A stretch of DNA of 17,860 bases. Origin: Bacteroidaceae bacterium. Lineage in GTDB: Bacteria > Bacteroidota > Bacteroidia > Bacteroidales > Bacteroidaceae. The position numbers and the translations under genes were made by a program. Positions 8,801-14,652 of the stretch are shown one piece after another (within the stretch, counting starts at the first letter, position 1; each line of letters starts with the position of its first letter). The stretch lies in assembly GCA_900752815.1 (NCBI GenBank), contig CAADWS010000061.1, forward strand, positions 1 through 17,860, given 5' to 3'. Below the pieces are notes generated by a model. The model made no database searches. It worked only from the letters and a program-made list of their open reading frames with translations, and had not been told where the DNA came from.

Positions 8801-9284
8801 GCTCAATGGTGAACTTTTCGTAGACGACTGCACCATCGAATGCGACCTGCATGCCTACTTCCCCGAAGAATATGTTCCGGGAAGTTCTGAGCGCATGCTC
8901 CTCTATCGTGAACTCGACGGGCTCAACAAGGAAGAACAGATACAAGACTTCCGAAAGCGGATGGAGGACCGTTTTGGTCCGCTCCCGCCCGAAGGCGAGG
9001 AACTGTTGCGCATCGTCCCCCTGCGCCAATACGGACGCAAGGCTGGCGCAGAACGCCTTCAGCTGAAGGGCGGACAAATGACGCTCTATTTCGTCGGTAA
9101 GACTGACAGTCCCTTCTACAAGAGTGTTACGTTCGACAACATCATCAACTACGCCATGAATCATTTCCGCGAATGCGTCATCAGAGAAGACAAGGGCAAA
9201 CGCCGCATTACCGTCAAAAACATCCCAAGTGTAGAAAAGGCACTGGCTATTCTCAAGCAAATGCTCAACCTGAAGGAAGAATAA
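5856..9284 (+). CDS. mfd: Transcription-repair coupling factor Mfd
   Basis: Mfd is a DNA translocase that pushes stalled RNA polymerase off damaged template and recruits the UvrA/B excision machinery. The 1142-residue protein has near-standard length (E. coli 1148). Its order is: UvrB-homology region (about residues 10-350, with FFPSTYRRA and EFAIRGSILDVYS), an RNA-polymerase-binding CarD-like domain (about 450-545, FEPGDFVVHVDHGIGQFAG), RecG-like helicase lobes with Walker A GDVGFGKT at 605-612 and the DEEQ box at 706-709, TMSATPIPRT, and the late motifs STTIVENGIDIP and HQMRGRVGRG. A C-terminal TRCF domain follows, which in relatives masks the UvrA site. No key motif is missing. The NAGLU gene begins 51 bases downstream with no terminator between them, so read-through is possible. 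Confidence 0.98.
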   Translation: MDLKSLLSVYAGHPQITALAKIAKESVPSHVFCEGLLCSAAPLVFAALSLKRGTARPYLILLNDEEEAGYFYHDLMQILGEEQVLFFPSTYRRAVKYGQRDAANEILRVDVLHRLSQYQKKAEEHPLYIVSYPAAIAERVTSQKAMKDHTIHLAEGESHDLTELSTQLREIGFSRRDYVYEPGEFAIRGSILDVYSFSSEYPFRIDFFGDEIESIRTFEVQTQLSKERRKEIAIVPEVGNTGNGLVPFTEFLPATTCLVVRDFQFIIEKVGQIYQEGFSQQAIAVEKATSEMEEAELRQHLLNESLLITDTTLLHALQPLQRIEIGSRPSALPQATLHFHVHPQPLYHKNFDLLRSSLGQFRADGYSVYILADSPKQNERLRDIFEAQDTGSSLPQVFTPVQRTLHEGFSDEDLRVCFFTDHQIFDRFHKYNLRTDHARDAKMALTLKEIMQFEPGDFVVHVDHGIGQFAGLVRVSGADGSMQEVIKITFQNDDVVFVSIHALHKVSKYKGRDGEPPRLSRLGTGAWEKMKERTKSKIKDIARDLIQLYSRRKEEKGFAFSPDSFMQHELEAGFAYEDTPDQLKVTKEVKADMESDRPMDRLVCGDVGFGKTEIAVRAAMKAAADNKQVAVLVPTTVLALQHYKTFSSRLRNFPVRVDYLSRARTATQTRSILKDLADGQINIIIGTHKLIGKNVKFNDLGLLIIDEEQKFGVSVKEKLRQLKVNIDTLTMSATPIPRTLQFSLMGARDFSVIQTPPPNRHPIQTEIHTFSHEIIAEAVNFEMSRNGQVYIVTSRVASLATLANLVHQYVPDARIATGHGQMPPAELEKIILDFINYDYDVLISTTIVENGIDIPNANTIIIDSAHRFGLSDLHQMRGRVGRGNRKAFCYLLAPPLSLLKDDARRRLQAIENFSDLGSGIHIAMQDLDIRGAGNLLGAEQSGFIADLGYETYQKILAEAVAELKNEEFADLYAEEIKRSAGALNGELFVDDCTIECDLHAYFPEEYVPGSSERMLLYRELDGLNKEEQIQDFRKRMEDRFGPLPPEGEELLRIVPLRQYGRKAGAERLQLKGGQMTLYFVGKTDSPFYKSVTFDNIINYAMNHFRECVIREDKGKRRITVKNIPSVEKALAILKQMLNLKEE

Positions 9285-9335
9285 GCCCACTTTCAAACCT
9301 GCAGCAGAAACTCATTTCTCCTCTCATCCGAACTT

Positions 9336-10736
9336 ATGAAAAAAATTCTCCACCTTCTGCTATTCCTGATGCTGGTCTTTCAGCCGGCTTCCGCCTACCG
9401 GCCCTTGACTCAACTGGTCAAGCGCATCATGCCCGGCTACGAGAAACAAATCGACTTCCGCATCGAAAAAAGCGACAGACAGGAAGACTATTTCGAACTG
9501 AGCCAGTGGAAGAAAGGTATCCGCATCACCGCCAACACCCCCGTCAGTGCAGCCGCCGGGCTCAATTGGTATCTGAAATACTACTGCCACTGCAGCGTCA
9601 GTTTCTGCGGCGACCAGCTCCAGTTCCCCAAGCGTTTGCCGGAAATACCGCACCCCCTGCGCATAAGCACTCCCCTGCAGCAGCAGTTCTACATGAATTA
9701 TTGTACGTTCAGCTACACCACGGCCTTTTGGGACTGGCAACGATGGGAACGGGAAATAGACCTTATGGCCCTTAACGGCGTCACTACGCCCATGGCCATG
9801 GTCGGGGTGGAAGTCGTCTGGCGCAATACGCTGCGCAAATTCGGTTATACCGATGAAGAAATCAAACAATTTCTCTGCGGACCGGCTTTCTTCGCGTGGT
9901 TTCTGATGGACAATCTCGAAGGGCATGGCGGCCCACTCCCCGACGAATGGTTTGAAAGACAAACCCAGTTGCAGCAAAAAATCGTCAAGCGCATGCGCGA
10001 ATACGGCATGACCCCGGTTTTCCAGGCCTTCTTCGGGATGGTTCCCAGCAGTCTGCCCCAAAAGATGCCCGGCCATCAAATTGCCGGACAAGGTCTATGG
10101 TCCGGCTTCCAACGGTCACCAATCCTCCTCTCCACGGATTCCCTCTTCAAGTCCATGGCACAGATTTGGTATCAGGAATACGAAAAACTCTTCGGCCGCA
10201 CCCACTGTTTCGCCGGCGACCTGTTCCATGAAGGCGGACAAACGAACGGGCTCAACATTGCCAACATTGCCCGCGGAGTACAGGCTGCCATGCTCGACTA
10301 TAACGACAAGGCACAATGGTACATCCAGTCGTGGGGCGCCAATCCCCGCAACGAACTCCTTGCCGGCCTTGACAAGCGGCACACCGTCATCATTGACCTC
10401 TGTGCTGAGTATTGGAAACGCTGGCAGGAACGAAAAGGCTTCGGCGGATTCCCCTGGCTGTGGTCGCACATCACCAACTATGGCGGCAACATCGGACTGC
10501 ACGGCCGCCTGGATGCCATAGCGACCGGCGTCACCGAAGCCATGGCCGATCCCAGCGCAGCCCCGTCCCTGTTGGGCACCTCCACTACCCCCGAAGGCAT
10601 TGAGCTCAATCCCGTCACCTTTGATCTCGGATTCGAAATGCGCTGGCACAGCCAGCCGGTCAATGTCACGCAATGGCTGAAACAGTACTCGCAACGAAGA
10701 TACGGCATACGGCTTGCTGAACTGGAAAAGGCATAG
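9336..10736 (+). CDS. Alpha-N-acetylglucosaminidase (GH89), N-terminal two thirds, cut by an amber codon
   Basis: GH89 enzymes remove terminal alpha-linked GlcNAc, as in heparan sulfate (human NAGLU) or GlcNAc-alpha-1,4-Gal of gastric mucin (clostridial enzymes). This part has a signal peptide (MKKILHLLLF..., cleavage near ASA-YRP at residue 20), the small N-terminal domain and the catalytic barrel. Glu299 in GDLFHEGG corresponds to the acid/base (FNEM in the human enzyme), and Glu358 in DLCAEYW to the nucleophile (LFAES in human). NYGGNIGLHGRLDAI is also conserved. The frame stops at codon 467, TAG, after LAELEKA, where relatives continue AAW-LLL-TVY. The remaining third follows in the same frame. 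Both catalytic acids lie in this fragment, but it lacks the C-terminal helical domain, so activity is doubtful unless the codon is read through. It lies 51 bases after mfd. Confidence 0.93.
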   Translation: MKKILHLLLFLMLVFQPASAYRPLTQLVKRIMPGYEKQIDFRIEKSDRQEDYFELSQWKKGIRITANTPVSAAAGLNWYLKYYCHCSVSFCGDQLQFPKRLPEIPHPLRISTPLQQQFYMNYCTFSYTTAFWDWQRWEREIDLMALNGVTTPMAMVGVEVVWRNTLRKFGYTDEEIKQFLCGPAFFAWFLMDNLEGHGGPLPDEWFERQTQLQQKIVKRMREYGMTPVFQAFFGMVPSSLPQKMPGHQIAGQGLWSGFQRSPILLSTDSLFKSMAQIWYQEYEKLFGRTHCFAGDLFHEGGQTNGLNIANIARGVQAAMLDYNDKAQWYIQSWGANPRNELLAGLDKRHTVIIDLCAEYWKRWQERKGFGGFPWLWSHITNYGGNIGLHGRLDAIATGVTEAMADPSAAPSLLGTSTTPEGIELNPVTFDLGFEMRWHSQPVNVTQWLKQYSQRRYGIRLAELEKA

Positions 10737-11474
10737 GACCTGTTGCATCGCACGGCCTATGGCACTTATTCCGGCCACCGCCGCCCCTCAGAGTCCGTAT
10801 TCTGCGCCGTACCTTCACTGAAGGGAGAGCGCATCACCGCTTCAGCCTGGAGCCAGTGCAAAATTTTCTATTCTCCCCAGGAATATGCGCAAGGTGTTGC
10901 CCTCTTTCTCGAACCTGCGGAGCAGCTGAGCTCCTTGCCTACTTATCAATATGATGCCGTCGACTTTGTGCGCCAATACCTGACGAATCTGGGACGCGAA
11001 GCCTACTATGCATGGGTCAAAGCCTACCAGGAACACAACCGCGAGGTGTTCCGCCAGAAGGCCGCACTCTTCCTCGAACTGCTGGCCGACCAGGACCGCC
11101 TGCTCTCCACCCACCCCTATTTCCACGTCAGCCGGTGGCTGCAACAGGCCAGAGCCGCCTCAAAGCATCCACAAATTCAGGACCTCTACGAAACCAATGC
11201 ACGGCGGCAAATCGGCACATGGTCGACCAGCCAAACTGCCCTGAGGGATTATGCCCACAAAGAATGGGGCGGCATGCTGAAAGACTACTACGCTCCGCGC
11301 TGGAAAGACTATATTGACCACCTTGACCGCAACTGGGAACAGCGTGACCTTCCTGCCCCCAACAGCTATCCGGCTGAACAGGCTTGGGTGGAAAGCCACC
11401 AGCCCTACAGTTGCAGCAACGAAGATCCGGTGCAAACCGCCGTTGAACTTTTCTACAAGTATTACCGGAAATAA
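10737..11474 (+). pseudogene. Alpha-N-acetylglucosaminidase (GH89), C-terminal helical domain after the amber codon
   Basis: This is the direct in-frame continuation of the upstream GH89 gene after TAG (10734-10736): DLLHRTAYGTYSGHRRPSES and onward. It matches the all-helical C-terminal domain of NAGLU, including YLTNLGREAYYAWVKAYQ, HPYFHVSRWLQQARAA, YETNARRQIGTW and LRDYAHKEWGGMLKDYYAPRW (human NAGLU has DYANKQLAGLVANYYTPRW). Read through, the whole enzyme would be 713 codons counting the amber, normal for bacterial members. There is no further disruption up to the TAA stop. A TTG at 10743 could in principle start a separate product, but it has no signal peptide or obvious ribosome signal, so I treat this as the stranded end of a broken gene. 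Confidence 0.88.
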
Positions 11475-11500
11475 AATCCGCTCCTTTCCTTTTCTTCGGA

Positions 11501-11550
11501 AATTCTCCATTTCGCCCTTTTACCTCTCTCCAATGGCGGAATGGAGAATT
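11501..11550. terminator. 16-bp inverted repeat after the GH89 gene, possible terminator
   Basis: Bases 11501-11516 pair with 11535-11550 (15 Watson-Crick pairs and one G-T), enclosing an 18-base loop. The flanking T run is weak (ACCGTTTTAT), so this may be a transcript-end hairpin or a separate palindromic element. It is 27 bases after the NAGLU stop. Confidence 0.55.
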
Positions 11551-11610
11551 ACCGTTTTATGGATTTCCTATTCCCCCCAAAAACGGCCGAATTTCCTTTT
11601 TACTATTCTT

Positions 11611-11645
11611 TTTGTAAGAAAAATACCTGCTACGAATTAACTTTT
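11611..11645 (+). promoter_or_regulatory. Weak promoter candidate for the DUF4890-like gene
   Basis: TTTG at 11611-11614 and TAACTTTT at 11638-11645 resemble the Bacteroidetes elements, but the spacing is long (23 bases) and the -7 lacks its final G. The gene needs its own promoter if the upstream hairpin ends transcription. Confidence 0.3.
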
Positions 11646-11694
11646 CCCACTTTACACGTTCTAATGGACAATTAACCCCTAAAAATAAAAGAAC

Positions 11695-12042
11695 ATGAAA
11701 AAAATCGTATTCAGCGCATTGTTTGCTCTTATCTGTCTCCAGCCCGTCAGCGCTCAGCGCCCCAACAGACAACGCCAGGCTCCTACGCCCGAAACCATCG
11801 TCAACCGCATGAACAAGCAGCTCAGCCTTACCGAAGAGCAGCAGAAGGAGTTGCTGAAACTCTATGAAAATCATTTCAAGGAAATGAAAGAGAAAAAGGA
11901 AAAGACTTCCCGCGAGGAGCGTCAGACCATGAGAGAAGACTTCCAGAAAAAGATAAAGGCTGTTCTCACCGAAGAACAAGTCAAGAAGATGGAGGAACTG
12001 AATCAAAAGAAACAGAACCGAAAGAAGGGAAAGAACCAATAA
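11695..12042 (+). CDS. Small secreted Spy/LTxxQ-type protein (DUF4890-like)
   Basis: This is a 115-residue exported protein: signal peptide MKKIVFSALFALICLQPVSA, then a very basic and acidic helical chain. Two motifs recall the periplasmic Spy/CpxP family: LSLTEEQQKELLKLY (about residue 42) and AVLTEEQVKKMEELN (about residue 88). Between them lies a charged stretch (MKEKKEKTSREERQTMREDFQKK) able to form long helices. Bacteroidetes proteins of this size and pattern are classed as DUF4890. In enterobacteria Spy is a stress-induced chaperone, but that role is not shown here. The Lys-rich tail (KKQNRKKGKNQ) has no known signal. The protein is monocistronic. The stretch after it is non-coding and rich in hairpins. 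Confidence 0.8.
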   Translation: MKKIVFSALFALICLQPVSAQRPNRQRQAPTPETIVNRMNKQLSLTEEQQKELLKLYENHFKEMKEKKEKTSREERQTMREDFQKKIKAVLTEEQVKKMEELNQKKQNRKKGKNQ

Positions 12043-12406
12043 GGACACTTACGTCTATACCGCCATTCAGGTTATAGTCGCTTCCGGAAATAGCAATAAC
12101 CACAAATATGCATCCGTCTCCGATGTAAAGTCCTGTTTCCGGAAACAAAAGAATACTATTCTGATTTCCCCTTACATTCACTATTCTATCGGAAGTCCCG
12201 CACCCTACCTGCCATTTCCAATGGCCGGAGGAGGCGGGACCTTCTTTTTCTGACCGGAGGAATCCTCCCATTTCCTGCAAACACAAAACAAAAACTGCAC
12301 AAGCAGCCTTGCGCATATAGGTCAAAAGAAGACATCCGGCATTAGGGCTGGTCACTATGCTGGCAGCAGACTGCCGTCAACCGCAGTTCCGCCCCGTTTC
12401 ATGACC
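12043..12406. other. Hairpin-rich non-coding stretch between two convergent genes
   Basis: This 364-base region has no convincing gene. It holds TTCCGGAA twice (12082-12089, and 12135-12146 as the 12-base palindrome GTTTCCGGAAAC), a long hairpin at 12192-12244 with a nested 6-bp hairpin at 12211-12225, GGAGG/CCTCC at 12256-12268, an imperfect hairpin at 12296-12315 and GGCAG/CTGCC at 12362-12375. A minus-strand frame covers most of it but runs 60 bases into the end of the upstream gene and matches nothing known to me. Confidence 0.6.
12192..12249 (+). terminator. Probable terminator or structured element with nested hairpin
   Basis: GAAG-TCCCGC (12192-12201) pairs with GCGGGA (12234-12239) and CTTC (12241-12244), with one bulged C. 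Inside is a perfect GCCATT/AATGGC hairpin with a three-base loop. The T-rich tail CTTCTTTTTC follows. It is 150 bases beyond the DUF4890-like gene, so it would close a long 3' untranslated region. Confidence 0.5.
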
Positions 12407-12736
12407 TCAATTTATCTGCACATTAGGCGTCTGCTCGCGTTCAGGTCCCAAAAGACGGGCTTTTTCCTCCACATTCTGAAAAAAACGCGTCTGGGCGTCA
12501 AGCACCCGTCGCGTACTTTCCATCCCTTCCTTTCCTTCTTTAGCCAGCGAATCATTGGTGGCTACAATCCGTTTCGACACCTCATAAGTAATATCACTGA
12601 TTTCCTTTTGCGTTTGCGCCTTGTGTATCTGCTGGACGCCTTCCTCATAAATTCTAACATATTCATCTTCACCACTGGAAGAATTGCAGGACACTACAAA
12701 CAGGCTGCACAAGAGAAAAAGAATTGTTTTTTTCAT
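12407..12736 (-). CDS. Small lipoprotein of unknown function
   Basis: This is a 109-residue protein with a clear lipoprotein signal: MKKTILFLLCSLFVVSC, lipobox VVSC with the modified cysteine at residue 17, then a Ser/Asn/Gly linker (NSSSGEDE). The mature part (about residues 25-109) is highly charged and predicted helical, with evenly spaced Val/Ile/Leu (VRIYEEGVQQIHKAQ, ISDITYEVSKRIVA, RFFQNVEEKARLL), suggesting a small helical bundle or coiled coil. I do not recognise the family; many Bacteroidales genomes carry such proteins. It stands alone on the minus strand, convergent with the DUF4890-like gene and divergent from the patatin gene. A consensus -7 element lies about 105 bases upstream. 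With only D and E after the linker (GEDEY), a surface-export signal is possible but not proved. Confidence 0.75.
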   Translation of the reverse strand: MKKTILFLLCSLFVVSCNSSSGEDEYVRIYEEGVQQIHKAQTQKEISDITYEVSKRIVATNDSLAKEGKEGMESTRRVLDAQTRFFQNVEEKARLLGPEREQTPNVQIN

Positions 12737-12770
12737 GTCGTTTCGATGGTTGAAAGTTGAAAAACATCAT

Positions 12771-12788
12771 GTTCTGCGTCATCAGAAC
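12771..12788 (-). promoter_or_regulatory. Hairpin in the leader of the minus-strand lipoprotein
   Basis: GTTCTG and CAGAAC form a perfect 6-bp stem with a six-base loop, ending about 35 bases before the start codon. A second inverted repeat, TTGCGG/CCGCAA (12829-12843), covers the inferred start of transcription and touches the -7 element. Confidence 0.4.
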
Positions 12789-12840
12789 GGTAAAGGCCGA
12801 TACAATCATCTCCTCGCTGACAAAACTCTTGCGGCCTCCG

Positions 12841-12848
12841 CAAAGTTA
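12841..12848 (-). promoter_or_regulatory. -7 promoter element for the minus-strand lipoprotein
   Basis: Read on the minus strand, this is TAACTTTG followed by C, a very common form of the Bacteroidetes -7 element. No TTTG is found at -33. The start of transcription would be near 12833, giving a leader of about 95 bases. Confidence 0.6.
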
Positions 12849-13128
12849 GCTTTTTATGCCGTTCCATCCCGCCCTCGTCCTGAAGAAAGTCTGGCCTTTT
12901 GATATAAATTGGCTTGCGTTATTACCTTTTAAGACAAGGAAAGGGGAGCCATCTCCAGAAGAACGAAGTGGCAACAACGGGAGTCCATCCCGCTCCCAAA
13001 CTCTTGTTCCATCTGCCGTACGTCCACGCAGCCCCGCATCTGCAACACCGCCCTGCACAACAACCCTACCTTGTCGCATTCCCTAACATTCCCAACACGG
13101 GCACGGCCCGTATTCGGAATTAATATGT
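12849..13128. other. Intergenic stretch between divergent genes, no gene assigned
   Basis: Overlapping open frames on both strands (for example minus 12846-13079, minus 12929-13279, plus 12856-13086) resemble no known family and exclude one another. Visible structure is limited: ACGGGC/GCCCGT (13097-13111, three-base loop) just upstream of the patatin -7 element, and GGGAG/CTCCC near 12980-13000. CCATCCCGC occurs twice (near 12864 and 12988). Confidence 0.45.
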
Positions 13129-13136
13129 TACTTTTG
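13129..13136 (+). promoter_or_regulatory. -7 promoter element for the patatin-like gene
   Basis: TACTTTTG fits the TAnnTTTG consensus. The -33 element is not recognisable. A perfect 6-bp inverted repeat (13097-13111) lies at about the -33 region and could bind a regulator. Transcription would start near 13143. Confidence 0.6.
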
Positions 13137-13214
13137 CAGTAAAGAGAGGAGAAAACAGCAAAGAAGTCTGGAATGCTTCCTGTGTGTCCCGAAACCGGTC
13201 CTTTCCTATCGACT

Positions 13215-14291
13215 ATGAGAAAAAAATTCAAAATACTGAGTATTGACGGCGGCGGAGTGCGCGGTCTGATTCCGTGCAAACTGCTGGCCAGCCTGGAACG
13301 CAGACTACAAGCGGAACACGGTGAAGATGCCCGTCTGGCCGACTATTTCGACTTAATATGCGGCACCTCGACGGGTTCCATTCTGGCCATTGGCCTGAGC
13401 CTGGGAATGAGTGCAGAAGAGATGCTGAATTTCTACGAAAACCGCGGAACCGACATTTTTCCCACCGACCGGCAATCGTGGACCCGGAAATTCTCCAACT
13501 GGATGATGACCCACTCTTTCTATGAACGGTATCAGCTGAAAAAAATACTGAAGGAAGTTTATGGCCGCTTCACGCCCGATGGCGACACGCGGCTGGGACA
13601 TGCACACACCCGGCTGATTATTCCGGCCTACAACGGAGAAACCGGGCAACTCCACCTGTTCCGCACAGCCCACGCGGCCCATCTGCCCGACGCCGGACAA
13701 GTGCCGGCACTGGCTGTTGCCCTCAGTTCGGCCGCCGCTCCATTGTTTTTCCGCCCTTACAACTTCACCTATGCGCCAAAAGGCTCCACCGAACGCATCG
13801 TTTTCCGGAAGATGATAGACGGAGGCATCGTTGCCAACAATCCCGCTTTCATCGGGTTGTGCGAAGCCGTGCGCGACCTGCACATCCCCTTGCACAACAT
13901 CGCCCTGCTCTCCCTCGGCACCGGAAACGTAGACTATCAGCTGAAGCCCGACCTGCACCAGATGGCTCCCCATTTCTGGACCAGCCCCATCTCGGAAGAA
14001 GTCATGTCGCTCATCAACTCCATCACGGCGGTACAGTCGAAAGACGCACACGAAAAAGTGCTCATGCTGCAAAGCGGACTGGAAAACGGAGGTTCCCCGC
14101 GCTTTGATTATCTGCGCATACAACACCGGTTCAGCAAGGAAAAGTTCATTGAACTCGACGACGCCAGCCGTGAGTCAGTATTACGCATGCTGATTATCGC
14201 CCATCAACTTTATGAAGAACACGGCGAAAAAATATATCATACCTTCCTGCGTGAACCGGCAACTCCTTTTGTCCCGATTTACGTGCCATAA
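13215..14291 (+). CDS. Patatin-like phospholipase
   Basis: Patatin-like enzymes cleave acyl chains from membrane lipids with a Ser-Asp dyad. The 358-residue protein has the full set of motifs: oxyanion loop DGGGVRG at residues 11-17, nucleophile elbow GTSTG at 50-54 with Ser52, and DGG at 202-204 with the catalytic Asp202 (MIDGGIVANNP). It has no signal peptide or membrane segment, so it is probably cytoplasmic. The start is uncertain: an ATG at 13173 would add 14 residues, but MRKKFKILSIDGGG from 13215 matches the usual beginning of the family. The sequence resembles the CapV/iPLA2-like branch (FKILSIDGGGVRGLIPCKLLASLE), which includes effectors of CBASS anti-phage systems. No cyclase, sensor or Cap2/Cap3 gene lies nearby, so this is an orphan and a defence role is only speculation. 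Confidence 0.92.
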   Translation: MRKKFKILSIDGGGVRGLIPCKLLASLERRLQAEHGEDARLADYFDLICGTSTGSILAIGLSLGMSAEEMLNFYENRGTDIFPTDRQSWTRKFSNWMMTHSFYERYQLKKILKEVYGRFTPDGDTRLGHAHTRLIIPAYNGETGQLHLFRTAHAAHLPDAGQVPALAVALSSAAAPLFFRPYNFTYAPKGSTERIVFRKMIDGGIVANNPAFIGLCEAVRDLHIPLHNIALLSLGTGNVDYQLKPDLHQMAPHFWTSPISEEVMSLINSITAVQSKDAHEKVLMLQSGLENGGSPRFDYLRIQHRFSKEKFIELDDASRESVLRMLIIAHQLYEEHGEKIYHTFLREPATPFVPIYVP

Positions 14292-14318
14292 GCCTGCATA
14301 TCCCCCGGCCCATGCCGC

Positions 14319-14349
14319 CCCGTCGCAATCATATCCATCCCGCGACGGG
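14319..14349 (+). terminator. Hairpin after the patatin-like gene, possible terminator
   Basis: CCCGTCGC (14319-14326) and GCGACGGG (14342-14349) form a perfect 8-bp stem with a 15-base loop, 27 bases after the stop. A second weak pairing, CCCCC (14351-14355) with GGGGG (14377-14381), follows. No clear T run is present, so termination is likely but not certain. Confidence 0.5.
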
Positions 14350-14471
14350 ACCCCCGCCCGGCGCATTTAATTCTTTGGGGGAATCAGCCGTCAGTCCGGC
14401 AACAGAAGTGGCTCCCTGTTTTTCCCAATCCTGACATTGAAAAACCGGCAGCTTCACCTTAAAAAAACACT

Positions 14472-14555
14472 TGGTACTTTCGTAAAAACTGTCAGTACTT
14501 TAGAAAAAACACTCAGTACTTTAGGAAAAACTGTCAGTACTTTCGTAAAAGGACA
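14472..14555. repeat. Array of four 21-bp tandem repeats with AGTACT core
   Basis: GTACTTT recurs at 14474, 14495, 14516 and 14537, exactly 21 bases apart. The units (14472-14492, 14493-14513, 14514-14534, 14535-14555) share the pattern CAGTACTTT-(CG/AG)-n-AAAA-n, with variation in mosaic form: units 1 and 4 share CGTAAAA, units 2 and 3 share AG after ACTTT. The array lies between the patatin gene and the terminator of the small lipoprotein. Read in one plus-strand frame it encodes heptads (GTFVKT VSTLEKT LSTLGKT VSTFVKG), but that frame starts at TTG and runs through a terminator, so it is probably non-coding. Confidence 0.85.
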
Positions 14556-14590
14556 TCAGCACGCTTCTGCCGGCAAGCTTGCGAACACAC

Positions 14591-14622
14591 AAAAAAAACC
14601 TGCGGGGAATGCCCGTCAGGTT
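14591..14622 (-). terminator. Terminator of the small Ala/Asp-rich lipoprotein
   Basis: On the minus strand AACCTG and CAGGTT, then CGGG and CCCG, form a 10-bp stem with one bulged base and a five-base loop. Eight T (the A run 14591-14598) close it. It lies about 30 bases after the stop. Confidence 0.88.
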
Positions 14623-14652
14623 TCAATTCTCTCTTCTATGTTGAAGCTATGA

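Noticed and set aside
10743..11474. Independent gene starting at TTG after the amber codon
   Set aside because: The sequence is the C-terminal domain of NAGLU in the same frame as the upstream part, without signal peptide or start signals of its own.
11981..12355. Minus-strand open frame of 124 codons with a signal-like start at MRKAACAVF
   Set aside because: It overlaps the end of the DUF4890-like gene by about 60 bases, runs through several hairpins, lacks a recognisable promoter and resembles no family I know.
12929..13279. Minus-strand open frame of 116 codons over the patatin promoter
   Set aside because: It covers the promoter and first codons of the patatin gene, has many Cys/Arg/Gly typical of shadow frames and matches nothing known.
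13215..14291. CBASS defence system around the patatin-like gene
   Set aside because: No CD-NTase, Cap2, Cap3 or other sensor gene lies in the neighbouring sequence; the flanks are lipoprotein genes and mtaB.
14472..14555. CRISPR array
   Set aside because: The units are directly adjacent with no unique spacers, and no cas gene is present.
14437..14652. Plus-strand open frame with heptad repeats (VSTLEKT type)
   Set aside because: It starts at TTG, crosses the strong minus-strand terminator and has non-synonymous differences between repeat units; better read as a DNA repeat. Kept as a finding, not as a gene.
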